A DNA stretch of 64,000 nucleotides, from NCBI RefSeq assembly GCF_013256625.1, contig NZ_CP053908.1, positions 3,596,001 to 3,660,000 of the forward strand. The letters are read 5' to 3'. The notes beneath the pieces are model-generated. The model was not told where the DNA came from and searched no databases. It was given only the letters and a program-made list of their open reading frames with translations. Source of the stretch: Hymenobacter sp. BRD128. GTDB taxonomy: Bacteria; Bacteroidota; Bacteroidia; Cytophagales; Hymenobacteraceae. Made by a program: the position numbers and the translations under genes. Each line of letters opens with the position of its first letter. The first letter of the stretch is position 1. Shown one piece after another: positions 28,050-37,048 of this stretch.

Positions 28050-28289
28050 TTAATAAACGATAAAGCCTTGCTCCTTGGACTTCTTCAAGGTGGCCATAAT
28101 GCCATTCTTGTTGATGGTGCGGATGGTCGAAGCGGCTACGCGCAGCGTTACCCAGGCGTCTTGCTCGGGGATGTAGAAGCGCTTTTTCTGCAGGTTAGGG
28201 TAGAACTTACGCTTGGTTTTGTTGTTGGCGTGCGATACGTTGTTGCCTACGCGGGTACGCTTGCCGGTCAAATCACAAACTCGGGCCAT
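28050..28289 (-). CDS. rpmB: 50S ribosomal protein L28
   Basis: A 79-residue basic protein ([20 protein letters not shown]) with the L28 features [15 protein letters not shown] and [15 protein letters not shown]. It is part of the large ribosomal subunit. A gap of 210 bases and a separate promoter stand between it and rpmG, so the two may be transcribed independently. Confidence 0.96.
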   Translation of the reverse strand: MARVCDLTGKRTRVGNNVSHANNKTKRKFYPNLQKKRFYIPEQDAWVTLRVAASTIRTINKNGIMATLKKSKEQGFIVY

Positions 28290-28329
28290 GATATCGAAGG
28301 GTTAGATGATGCTATTCCGAAACGGGCCG

Positions 28330-28361
28330 CAAATATCGGCAAAATTCAGTCAATTACCAAA
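28330..28361 (-). promoter_or_regulatory. Putative promoter of rpmB
   Basis: On the minus strand GATATTTG (28330-28337) resembles the -7 element, with one mismatch to TAnnTTTG. TTTG (28358-28361) lies 20 bases upstream. The rpmB ATG is about 40 bases downstream. Confidence 0.45.
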
Positions 28362-28413
28362 TTGACTGAGAATGAGCCCGCAGGAATTTGAAATAGCCGG
28401 TACTGGTTGCTAG

Positions 28414-28632
<219 letters not shown>

Positions 28633-28736
28633 TTAAGGAGGTGTACCTTAGCCGTTGGCTAGCCGCTCGCTCCCACCCTTTCTATCACTACGCCCATGCC
28701 TACCCATGCCCCGCCACTTCGCGCGCCGAAGAGCTA

Positions 28737-29939
<1,203 letters not shown>

Positions 29940-29951
29940 GTATAAGGCCTT

Positions 29952-30482
29952 ATGAGAAAACCCTTAGTACTGGTGCCGGCTCTGCTGCTGGCGGGCTGCC
30001 ACAGTCAGCAGGTGGCGTTTCAGTTTCAGCCCGCGCCGTCTACGGCGGTGGCGGTGGCCGCGCCGCCGGCCCCCAATGCGCCGCTAGCTAAGCCGCTGGC
30101 CGAGGCCAGCATTTCGCCAGTGGTAGCCGCTAGCCCTGCTAAGCCGGCCCGGCGCTTGCGCCCGCGCCACTTGGTGGCAGCCCTCAAAGCCCTGCCGCCG
30201 GCCACGCTCGCTCAGGTCGTGGCCCCTACCCTCGCCGAGCCGCCGCAGCCCCGCCACCCAAGCCGGCGGCACACTACCGAGGGCGCCGCCGAAAGCGGGC
30301 TGGGTAATATTGGCTTATTCGTCATTGGCGTGGTACTAGCTATTTTGGCGGGCCTGGCGGCACTGTTTGCCCTTATTCCGGGCGTGAGTTTCTGGGGCGG
30401 ACTGGGGCTAGCAGTGGGCGCGCTGGTGGTGCTGTTTCTGCTGTATTCGCTGGTGAGTGGCGGCAAGAAGAAAAAGGCCTAG
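29952..30482 (+). CDS. Hypothetical lipoprotein with C-terminal membrane helices
   Basis: A 176-residue protein of unknown function. It begins with a lipoprotein signal (MRKPLVLVPALLLAGC). A proline/alanine-rich disordered region follows to about residue 110, with an arginine-rich patch (AKPARRLRPRH). The end carries two hydrophobic helices, IGLFVIGVVLAILAGLAALFALI and FWGGLGLAVGALVVLFLLYSL, then a lysine tail. The layout suggests an envelope-spanning or anchoring protein. It starts 12 bases after rocD and could be co-transcribed. Confidence 0.6.
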   Translation: MRKPLVLVPALLLAGCHSQQVAFQFQPAPSTAVAVAAPPAPNAPLAKPLAEASISPVVAASPAKPARRLRPRHLVAALKALPPATLAQVVAPTLAEPPQPRHPSRRHTTEGAAESGLGNIGLFVIGVVLAILAGLAALFALIPGVSFWGGLGLAVGALVVLFLLYSLVSGGKKKKA

Positions 30483-30484
30483 GG

Positions 30485-30492
30485 TACTTTTG
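30485..30492 (+). promoter_or_regulatory. Putative -7 element upstream of hemB
   Basis: TACTTTTG matches TAnnTTTG exactly and lies 46 bases before the hemB ATG. No clear -33 TTTG stands at the right distance, so support is partial. Confidence 0.35.
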
Positions 30493-30538
30493 CACCGGGC
30501 CGGGCACACAAAAGCCCCGGTCGCTTGTTCTCTTTGCT

Positions 30539-31525
30539 ATGATTCCAACTCACCGCCCCCGCCGAAATCGTAAGTCGCAGGTAATCCGCGACATGGTGCA
30601 GGAAACACGCCTCACCGCCCACGATTTTATTTACCCGGTTTTTGTAGTCGAAGGCCAGAACCAGCGCCTCGAAGTGAAGTCGATGCCCGGCGTATACCGC
30701 TACTCGGCCGACCGTATTATCGACGAAATCGGGGCCGCCGTGGAGTTGGGTATTCACTCATTTGCGCCATTTCCGGGCCTTTCCGACGCGGTGAAAGACC
30801 CGCTGGCCCGCGAATCGACCAACATGGACGGTCTGTACCTCAAGACGGTGGCCGACATCAAGCGCCAGTTTCCGGACGTGGTAATTATGACCGACGTGGC
30901 AATGGACCCCTACTCCAGCGACGGCCACGACGGCGTAGTGAACCAGGAAACGGGCGAAATCCTAAATGATGCCTCGCTTGAAGTGCTGGGCCAGATGGCC
31001 CTGGCCCAGGCCCGCGCCGGCGCCGATATCATCGGGCCCAGCGACATGATGGACGGCCGCGTGGCCTGGATTCGGGACGTGCTCGACCGCAACGCGTTTT
31101 CGCACGTCAGCATCATGAGCTACACTGCCAAGTACGCGTCGGCCTTCTACGGGCCGTTCCGCGACGCGCTCGACTCGGCGCCCAAAAAAGGCGATAAAAA
31201 AAGCTACCAGATGAACCCCGCCAACCGCCTCGAAGCCCTGCGCGAGCTAGCCCTCGACGAAGCCGAAGGCGCTGACATGGTGATGATTAAGCCCGCCCTG
31301 AGCTACCTCGACATTATTCGGGAAGTAAAAAACAGCACCAACCTACCCGTGACGGCCTACAACGTGAGCGGCGAGTACGCCCTCATCAAAGCGGCCGCCC
31401 AGAACGGCTGGGTCGATGGCGAAAAAACCATGATGGAGGTGCTGATGAGCATCAAGCGCGCCGGCGCCGACGCCATCCTCACGTACTTCGCCAAGGACGC
31501 GGCCGCCTTGCTGCGGCGCGGCTAG
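30539..31525 (+). CDS. hemB: Porphobilinogen synthase (delta-aminolevulinate dehydratase)
   Basis: HemB condenses two aminolevulinate molecules to porphobilinogen in haem synthesis. The 328-residue protein has the two Schiff-base lysines in MSYTAKYASAFYGPF and MVMIKPALSYLDII. The usual zinc-cysteine site is replaced by DVAMDPYSSDGHDG, with aspartates instead of cysteines, so this is the Zn-independent, Mg-type class. The start ATG 30539 gives the conserved opening MIPTHRPRRNRKSQVIRDM. The gene leads a short plus-strand run with an acetyltransferase and a DUF92 protein, but no haem link with these is evident. Confidence 0.96.
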   Translation: MIPTHRPRRNRKSQVIRDMVQETRLTAHDFIYPVFVVEGQNQRLEVKSMPGVYRYSADRIIDEIGAAVELGIHSFAPFPGLSDAVKDPLARESTNMDGLYLKTVADIKRQFPDVVIMTDVAMDPYSSDGHDGVVNQETGEILNDASLEVLGQMALAQARAGADIIGPSDMMDGRVAWIRDVLDRNAFSHVSIMSYTAKYASAFYGPFRDALDSAPKKGDKKSYQMNPANRLEALRELALDEAEGADMVMIKPALSYLDIIREVKNSTNLPVTAYNVSGEYALIKAAAQNGWVDGEKTMMEVLMSIKRAGADAILTYFAKDAAALLRRG

Positions 31526-31534
31526 CCCCCGATT

Positions 31535-32050
31535 ATGACGCACGACCTGACTATTCGCCGCGCCACGGCGGCCGACCTGCCGGCCATTGTGGCGCTGGTG
31601 CGCGCCGTGGTGCCCCTGATGAATGCCAGCGGCAACCTGCAGTGGACCAGCGACTACCCTAACGAAGTTGTTTTTCGGCAGGACATTGAGCGCCGGCACT
31701 TGTGGGTGGCCGAGCGCCTAGGCGAAATAGAAGGCGTGGCCGCCCTCACCCAGGACCAGGACCCCGAATACGCCGATGCCGACTGGGACGCCACCGAGCC
31801 GGCCCTCGTGACGCATCGGCTGGCGGTGGCGCCCGCTGCCCAGGGCCGGGGCGTGGCCGCCGCCCTGCTGCGCCAGGCCGAGCACGAGGCTAGCCAGCTC
31901 GGCCTGCGCACGCTGCGCATCGATACCAATTCGGAGAATGTGGCCACGCAGCGGCTGTTTCCGAAGCTAGGCTACCGCTTTGCGGGTGAGATAAAGCTGG
32001 CGTTTCGACCGGGACTGCGGTTCTTTTGCTACGAGAAACGGCTAGGGTAG
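31535..32050 (+). CDS. GNAT-family N-acetyltransferase
   Basis: A 171-residue acetyltransferase. It starts with the GNAT strand LTIRRATAADLPAIVALV. The acetyl-CoA-binding motif is LAVAPAAQGRGVAAALLRQAE (R/Q-x-x-G-x-G/A near residues 100-108), followed by LRIDTNSENVATQRLF and LGYRFAGE. The acceptor cannot be predicted. It begins nine bases after hemB and four bases before the DUF92 gene, so it is probably part of the same transcript. Confidence 0.87.
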   Translation: MTHDLTIRRATAADLPAIVALVRAVVPLMNASGNLQWTSDYPNEVVFRQDIERRHLWVAERLGEIEGVAALTQDQDPEYADADWDATEPALVTHRLAVAPAAQGRGVAAALLRQAEHEASQLGLRTLRIDTNSENVATQRLFPKLGYRFAGEIKLAFRPGLRFFCYEKRLG

Positions 32051-32054
32051 TGCC

Positions 32055-32777
32055 ATGACTGACTTGCTTCGCCTCGGTCTGGTAGTGGCGCTGCTCGGCC
32101 TGGGTATGGCCTATAGCGTGCGGGCGGGCAAGCTAACCACAGCCGCCGTGTGGACGGGCGGTGGGCTGGGGGTCCTTATTTATTTGGGCAGCGGCTTTAC
32201 TGGCCTGGCGCTGCTAGCTCTCTTTTTTGGCCTAGGTACTGCGGCCTCCGGCTGGCGCGTGGCCGATAAGCGCCGCTTGGGGCTAGCCGAAGAAAACCGG
32301 GGCCGCCGCACGGCCGGCCAGGTGGTAGCCAATGCTGGTGTGGCGGGCGCACTGGGCCTGTGGGCCTGGCAATGGCCACTCCACGCCCCGCTAGCTCGCC
32401 TGATGCTGGCCGGCAGCTTTGCCGCCGCCACTGCCGACACGCTGGCCTCGGAGTTGGGCAACGTGTACGGCCGCCGCTACTACAACGTCCTCACGCTGCG
32501 GCCCGATACGCGCGGCCTCAACGGCGTGGTGAGCCTGGAAGGCACCGCCCTGGGGCTAGCCGGCACCGCCGTGCTGGCGGCCGGCTACTGCCTGGGCGCG
32601 GGCTGGGGACCGGCGTTTGGGTGGCTGCTGATGGCCGGCACGGCCGGCAACCTGGCCGATTCGGTGCTGGGGGCCACGCTGGAACGGCGCGGCTACTTAG
32701 GCAACAATGCGGTCAATTTTCTTAACACACTCACGGGTGCTAGTGTAGCGGGCGCCCTAGCGCACTGGTTGCGCTAG
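32055..32777 (+). CDS. DUF92 family membrane protein
   Basis: A 240-residue integral membrane protein with about six hydrophobic segments. DUF92/TIGR00297 hallmarks include ATADTLASELGNVYG and NAVNFLNTLTGASVAG near the end. Relatives such as the plant VTE6 protein act in phytol/isoprenoid phosphate metabolism; the bacterial role is not settled. The final codons and the stop lie inside a 28-bp perfect palindrome shared with the convergent SDR gene. Confidence 0.85.
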   Translation: MTDLLRLGLVVALLGLGMAYSVRAGKLTTAAVWTGGGLGVLIYLGSGFTGLALLALFFGLGTAASGWRVADKRRLGLAEENRGRRTAGQVVANAGVAGALGLWAWQWPLHAPLARLMLAGSFAAATADTLASELGNVYGRRYYNVLTLRPDTRGLNGVVSLEGTALGLAGTAVLAAGYCLGAGWGPAFGWLLMAGTAGNLADSVLGATLERRGYLGNNAVNFLNTLTGASVAGALAHWLR

Positions 32778-32797
32778 GGCGCCCGCTACACTAGCAC
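32737..32797. terminator. Perfect 28-bp palindrome spanning the ends of two convergent genes
   Basis: Bases 32737-32764 and 32770-32797 are exact reverse complements with the five-base loop CTGGT. The left arm encodes the last residues of the DUF92 protein, and the right arm encodes the last residues and stop of the SDR on the other strand. There is no T-run. It probably acts as a shared bidirectional terminator. Confidence 0.8.
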
Positions 32798-33526
32798 GCC
32801 GCCGCCATCGACCACAATGATTTGGCCCGTGCCGAAAGGCTGGCGCAGCAGGTAGAGGTAGGTTTGTGCAATGTCGGTGGCCTCGCCTACGCGACCAACC
32901 GGCAGCTGCTGAGCAAAATGGGTGTACATGGCGGCGCGCTCGCTTTCAGGTAGGGAGGCCCAAAGGTCCGTTTTGACGATACCCGGCGACACGGCATTAA
33001 CCCGAATAGGAGCTAGCTCAACAGCCAACGCGCGCGTGAGCGCATCCATTGCCCCGCAAATACTAGCCCCGACGGCCCAGCCCTTGCTAGGGCGCCGACT
33101 GGCGATGCCGGTGGTGAGCACAACCGAGCCCCCCGGCCGCAGCAGGGGCTGCGCGTATTTCACGGCGGCGAGCGCGCCGAAATAGCGCAGCTCAAATGCC
33201 CGCCGTACGGCAGCCAGCTCAGTAGTGGCTAGCTCGGCTAGGAGCAGGGCGTCACCGGCCGTAAATATAAGGTGGTCAAAATCGCCGCACTGCGCGAAAA
33301 AGCCTTGCAGCTGCGCCTCATCGGTAAGGTCGAGGGCGTGGCCTTGGGCGCTGGCGGGCAGCGTCTGCAGCGCGGTGTCGATACGGGCTTGGTTGCTCGA
33401 AACAAGGAGTACCTCAGCGCCTTCAGCAGCGGCAGCCTGGGCAGTAGCCAGCCCAATGCCAGCGCTGCCGCCCAGTACTACTACGCGCTTATTGGTTAGA
33501 AATCCGGTGAGAGCTTGTGCGGTCAT
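32786..33526 (-). CDS. SDR family oxidoreductase
   Basis: A 246-residue short-chain dehydrogenase. Its cofactor motif is VVLGGSAGIGLATAQAA. A second motif is LIFTAGDALLLAEL in place of the usual NNAG, as in atypical SDRs. The active-site serine is probably in VVLTTGIASRRPSKGW, where the catalytic Tyr is not in a canonical YxxxK (GWAVGAS instead). Members of this branch often lack the classical Tyr-Lys pair, and the substrate is unknown. The end GQIIVVDGGGVLV is standard. A Crp/Fnr regulator gene lies 73 bases upstream on the same strand. Confidence 0.82.
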   Translation of the reverse strand: MTAQALTGFLTNKRVVVLGGSAGIGLATAQAAAAEGAEVLLVSSNQARIDTALQTLPASAQGHALDLTDEAQLQGFFAQCGDFDHLIFTAGDALLLAELATTELAAVRRAFELRYFGALAAVKYAQPLLRPGGSVVLTTGIASRRPSKGWAVGASICGAMDALTRALAVELAPIRVNAVSPGIVKTDLWASLPESERAAMYTHFAQQLPVGRVGEATDIAQTYLYLLRQPFGTGQIIVVDGGGVLV

Positions 33527-33599
33527 GACTTTGGTTAGTGGTTGTTACAAAGGTCTGGCAGCCAGTTGAAGCCGCATTTACCAAATGGTAAAAAGCCGG

Positions 33600-34172
33600 C
33601 TAGCGCAGGTTTTTGCGCAGGCGGCTGAGCGATTGCAAGGTGATACCCAGGTAAGAAGCCACATCGGTCAAAGACACGCGCCGGGCCACTTCGGGCTGCC
33701 GCAACAGAAACTGCTGGTAGCGCGTGGTCGAATTCTGCCCGAGGTACGCCCGGCGCATCGCGATTTTATCGAGTAGGCCCTGCTGAATAAGCTGCATCAG
33801 CAGCCCTTGCAGATACGGCAGCTGCTGGTACAGCTCCTCTAGGCGCGCCCGACTAATGGCCAGCACCCGCCCGGCACAAGCTGCCTGTATGCCTTCGGTG
33901 GCCGGCTGCTGCGTGGTAAAGCTGGCCAAAATGGTGCAAAACTGCCCCTCCTTCAAAAAAAAATGCGTCACCTGCTTACCAGTAGCCTGCGGCACCACAA
34001 TCCGTACTACACCCTCTTCAATAAAAAACAACTCCCGGCACACCTGGCCGGCCACTACTAACGGCTCGCCTTCGGCTAGCGCTCGCACGGTCCACGCGGC
34101 GTCAATGAGCGAGCGGTCGGCGGCGGGAATGGGGCTAAAACGCTGTAGATACTCGATGAGGGAGGAGGACAT
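33600..34172 (-). CDS. Crp/Fnr-family transcriptional regulator
   Basis: A 190-residue regulator with an N-terminal cyclic-nucleotide-type beta-roll (GEPLVVAGQVCRELFFIEEG to TEGIQAACAGRVLAI) and a C-terminal helix-turn-helix (VSLTDVASYLGITLQSLSRLRKNL). It lacks Fnr-type N-terminal cysteines, and the arginine-serine pair typical of cAMP binding is not obvious, so the ligand is uncertain. Similar proteins in Bacteroidota often regulate the neighbouring gene; here the SDR gene downstream is the natural candidate. Confidence 0.87.
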   Translation of the reverse strand: MSSSLIEYLQRFSPIPAADRSLIDAAWTVRALAEGEPLVVAGQVCRELFFIEEGVVRIVVPQATGKQVTHFFLKEGQFCTILASFTTQQPATEGIQAACAGRVLAISRARLEELYQQLPYLQGLLMQLIQQGLLDKIAMRRAYLGQNSTTRYQQFLLRQPEVARRVSLTDVASYLGITLQSLSRLRKNLR

Positions 34173-34188
34173 AGCGCGGAATACCTAT

Positions 34189-35601
34189 TTAAACCGCCCG
34201 CCGGGCTGCAAACGGCCACTTGGCCTGCCGCCGGCTCCAGAGCAGAAAAGCCAGGGTGCCGAGCGCCATCATGCCTAGGGCCGCAAATTGAAAATAGAGC
34301 TTGAAATGCAGGCCGCCCCAGCTTACCTCAGCCGGCGCGATGCCCGCAAACACGGCTAGCCACACGATAACGGCTACGATGACGGGCAGCGGGTAGAGCG
34401 GCATCTTGAAGGGCAAGGAGGCCGTGCCGCGCCGGCGGCGCAGCAGCACCAGTCCCACGGCCTGCCCCACAAACTGCACCAAGATGCGCATGGCCAGGAT
34501 GGCCGAAATCACCTCCCCTAGCCGAAACAACAGGCTGAACACGAAGCCTACGCCGCCTAGCAGCAGCAGCGACACGTAGGGAAACTGCTTGGTGGGGTGC
34601 AGCTTGCCAAACACGGGCAGAAACTCGCCATCGGCCGCCGCCGCGTAGGGGATGCGTGAGTAGCCGAGCAGCACCGCGAAGAGCGACGCGAACGCCACCA
34701 GCAGTACCATGCCCGTGGCCACGGTAGCTGCCCCGTGGCCATAGAGCCGCTCCATAAATACGCTGATAATGAACTGCGACTTGTCGCCGGCGCCGGCCTG
34801 CCAGCTCTGCACCTCCTGCCACGGAATGACGGTGCCCACGCTCCAATTCAGCAATAGGTACAGCGCCGCGATGCCCAGAATACTCAGAAAAATGCTGCGC
34901 GGAATGACGCGCTCAGGCTTAATAATCTCGGCACCCAGGTGGCACACGTTGTAGTAGCCGAGGTAAGAATAAATGGTTTTGACGGCCGCCTGGCCCATCG
35001 CTACGCTCAGCAGCAGGGCGGGCAGCTTGCCCACGCCGCCGGCCGGCAGCCAGGCCACCGGGTGGTTGGGGTGGGTAAGCCCGCCGAAAATCAGCCAGCC
35101 CATAAGGCTCAGCACGCCTACCCACAGCGCCACGCCCAGCTTGCCAATGTCCTCGATGCGGCGATACAGCAACGCAATCAGTAACAGAACGACCGAGCCC
35201 GCCACCAGCTTAGGCTGCCACCACTGCGGCAGCGGCACCAAGTAGCTGAAATACTGTGCAAAACCAATAGCGCCCGAAGCCAGCACCAGTGGCGATTGAA
35301 TCAGGGTTTGCCACACGTAGAGAAACGACATGTAGCGCCCCCATTTCTGCTCGCCGTAGGCCAGCTTGAGAAAGCGGTACGAGCCGCCCGCCTCGGGGTA
35401 AGCCGCACCCAGCTCGCTCCAGATGAGGCCATCGACGGCGGCCAGCGCCGCCCCCACCAGCCAGGCCAGCAAGAAGTTGGGGCCCATAAAACCCATCACG
35501 AGCGGCAGCGTGACAAACGGGCCAATGCCCACCATGTCAATCATGTTGAGGGCGGTGGCTTGCACCAGGCCCAGGCGGCGTTGCAGAGTAGGCTGCGACA
35601 T
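34189..35601 (-). CDS. APC-family amino acid permease
   Basis: A 470-residue transporter from ATG 35601 (MSQPTLQRRLGLVQATALN). It has about twelve hydrophobic segments. The first helix region contains MIDMVGIGPFVTLPLVMG, similar to the unwound GxG segment of APC transporters that binds the substrate amino group. EAGGSYRFLKLAYGEQKWG follows between helices 2 and 3, as usual. Substrate and direction cannot be inferred. The Crp/Fnr gene starts 16 bases downstream on the same strand. Confidence 0.88.
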   Translation of the reverse strand: MSQPTLQRRLGLVQATALNMIDMVGIGPFVTLPLVMGFMGPNFLLAWLVGAALAAVDGLIWSELGAAYPEAGGSYRFLKLAYGEQKWGRYMSFLYVWQTLIQSPLVLASGAIGFAQYFSYLVPLPQWWQPKLVAGSVVLLLIALLYRRIEDIGKLGVALWVGVLSLMGWLIFGGLTHPNHPVAWLPAGGVGKLPALLLSVAMGQAAVKTIYSYLGYYNVCHLGAEIIKPERVIPRSIFLSILGIAALYLLLNWSVGTVIPWQEVQSWQAGAGDKSQFIISVFMERLYGHGAATVATGMVLLVAFASLFAVLLGYSRIPYAAAADGEFLPVFGKLHPTKQFPYVSLLLLGGVGFVFSLLFRLGEVISAILAMRILVQFVGQAVGLVLLRRRRGTASLPFKMPLYPLPVIVAVIVWLAVFAGIAPAEVSWGGLHFKLYFQFAALGMMALGTLAFLLWSRRQAKWPFAARRAV

Positions 35602-35676
35602 GTAAAAAAGCAGTAAAGCCAAGGCAAACTGACCCCGGCACTAGCTAACAAAGCTAGCGGCGAATGGATAGCCCCG

Positions 35677-36075
35677 CTAGCCCCGCCGCAGGGCCGCCCG
35701 CCACACCACCCACATGAGCAGCGGCTGCAACGGCAGGCGCGCCCACAGCACCCAGGCCGGAATACCCAGCCGGCCCGCTAGCCCCGCCATGTACACATTG
35801 GCCGGAAACACGGCTACCAGCAGCGCCAGCAGGCCCCAGCCGGCGAGGCGCCGGGTGGCGGGCAGCAGCAGGCCCAGCCCGCCGGCTACCTCGGCCGCGC
35901 CGCTCAGCAGCACCAGCAGCCGGGGCGCGGGCAGCACCGGCGGCACGATGCGCAGAAACGGCTCGGGCCGCACGAAATGCAGCAGGCCCGCGCTCACGAA
36001 GAGCAGCGCCAGCCCGTAGCGCAGCCAGCGGCGACCGGCGGGCTCCCGGACCGGCGCGGCGGGGCTAGCGGCCAA
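35677..36075 (-). CDS. DoxX-like small membrane protein
   Basis: A 132-residue protein with four hydrophobic helices: YGLALLFVSAGLLHFV, LLVLLSGAAEVAGGLGLLL, LLALLVAVFPANVYM and a C-terminal one. GLLHFVRPEPF and PANVYMAGLAGRLG match the DoxX/MauE-like families. The function is unknown; some relatives act in thiosulfate oxidation or stress. The start appears to be TTG at 36075, overlapping the end of the upstream cupin gene by 11 bases, which suggests coupled translation. Confidence 0.72.
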   Translation of the reverse strand: MAASPAAPVREPAGRRWLRYGLALLFVSAGLLHFVRPEPFLRIVPPVLPAPRLLVLLSGAAEVAGGLGLLLPATRRLAGWGLLALLVAVFPANVYMAGLAGRLGIPAWVLWARLPLQPLLMWVVWRAALRRG

Positions 36076-36571
36076 AGTCGTCCTGCACCCGCACGATATC
36101 GTCTTCGTCGGAGGGGTTGGCGGCGTCGGTGTGCTGCCAGATTTCGGCGATGACGCCCCAGCCGGCCAGGCCTACCAGGCGGTGGCGCTCGCCCTGGGCC
36201 AGCACGATGCGCTCGCCGGGCTGGTACGATTTCACTTCGGTTTGCTCGTCGGTGTCGCTGATGGCCACGCCCACGGGGCCTTCCACCACCTGCCAGATTT
36301 CGGCGCGGCGGTAGTGGTACTGCCAACTCAGGCGCTGGTGCGGCGCCACGAGCAAAATCTTGGGGCTGAGCTGGCCCGCGATGCGCAGCCTGGCCACGTC
36401 GAGGCCGTTGAAATACGCGTCGGCAAACTGCTGTGCCTGGCTTTCGTCAATGACAAAAAAGCCGCCCCAGGGCCGGCTCGGGTCGTGGCGGTCTACGCGA
36501 AAGCCCTGGGCGCTGAGGCGCTCGGCAATAGTTTGAAAAAGCTGCTGTTTTTGCGGGTCGGAAGCTGGCAT
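36065..36571 (-). CDS. Cupin protein related to type II mannose-6-phosphate isomerase
   Basis: A 168-residue protein from ATG 36571 (MPASDPQKQQLFQTIAERL). From RPWGGFFVIDESQ it follows the C-terminal cupin domain of phosphomannose isomerase/GDP-mannose pyrophosphorylase. The metal-binding cupin motif 1 is in HQRLSWQYHYRRAEIWQVVEG, and motif 2 is in GERIVLAQGERHRLVG. The nucleotidyltransferase half is absent, so it may isomerise sugar phosphates alone or bind a related ligand. The DoxX-like gene overlaps its end. Confidence 0.8.
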   Translation of the reverse strand: MPASDPQKQQLFQTIAERLSAQGFRVDRHDPSRPWGGFFVIDESQAQQFADAYFNGLDVARLRIAGQLSPKILLVAPHQRLSWQYHYRRAEIWQVVEGPVGVAISDTDEQTEVKSYQPGERIVLAQGERHRLVGLAGWGVIAEIWQHTDAANPSDEDDIVRVQDDFGR

Positions 36572-36760
36572 TGGAAAATTTGCTGGGTGATACGCGCCGC
36601 CGGAAGCCGGCGCCCGGCCTTCGGCTAGGGGCAAAGCTAGCAGCGAGCGGCAGCAAGGCCGCTCGCCAGGCAGCAATTGGGCAAGCCAGGGCCGCTTATA
36701 CACCACAAACGCCGGCCCCTCCCCTGCGGGAAGAGCCGGCGCTGTGTGTAACGAATGGGG

Positions 36761-36970
36761 CTAGCGTGCCCGGCGGCGGTCGCGCAGCTTTTTCAGGCCC
36801 AGCGCCACACCGCTGGCCAGCAGCAGCGTGGCACCCCCATCGATGGGCACCGCAGTGGGAGTTTGGGGCGTGGGGCCGCCCGAGCCGGGAGTTTGGGCCT
36901 GGGCGGCGGATAGCAGCAGCAGGCCCACGGCGGTGATGGCCAGCGGCTTTAGGAGAAAATTATTTTTCAT
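36761..36970 (-). CDS. PID-CTERM-type mini-protein
   Basis: A 69-residue exported protein. A signal peptide (LAITAVGLLLLSAAQAQ) is followed by a short Gly/Pro/Thr linker and then PIDGGATLLLASGVALG, KKLRDRRRAR at the end. The P-I-D-G-G motif, a hydrophobic helix and an arginine-rich tail form the PID-CTERM sorting signal described in Bacteroidota. Such tails are thought to be recognised by a dedicated envelope sorting enzyme; none is visible in this window. The mature part would be only about 15-20 residues. It lies upstream of the DUF4331 surface-protein genes on the same strand order. Confidence 0.75.
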   Translation of the reverse strand: MKNNFLLKPLAITAVGLLLLSAAQAQTPGSGGPTPQTPTAVPIDGGATLLLASGVALGLKKLRDRRRAR

Positions 36971-37003
36971 GGGAGGAAGGCTTTGAAGGGAAAAGGCGCC
37001 TGG

Positions 37004-37043
37004 CGGGCGGCTAGCTACCCCGAGCAGGGCAGCTAGCCGCCCG
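37004..37043 (-). terminator. Hairpin downstream of the DUF4331/T9SS gene
   Basis: CGGGCGGCTAGCT (37004-37016) and its exact complement (37031-37043) form a 13-bp stem with a 14-base loop. It lies just after the stop of the large minus-strand gene. No T-run is present. Confidence 0.5.
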
Positions 37044-37048
37044 GGGCA

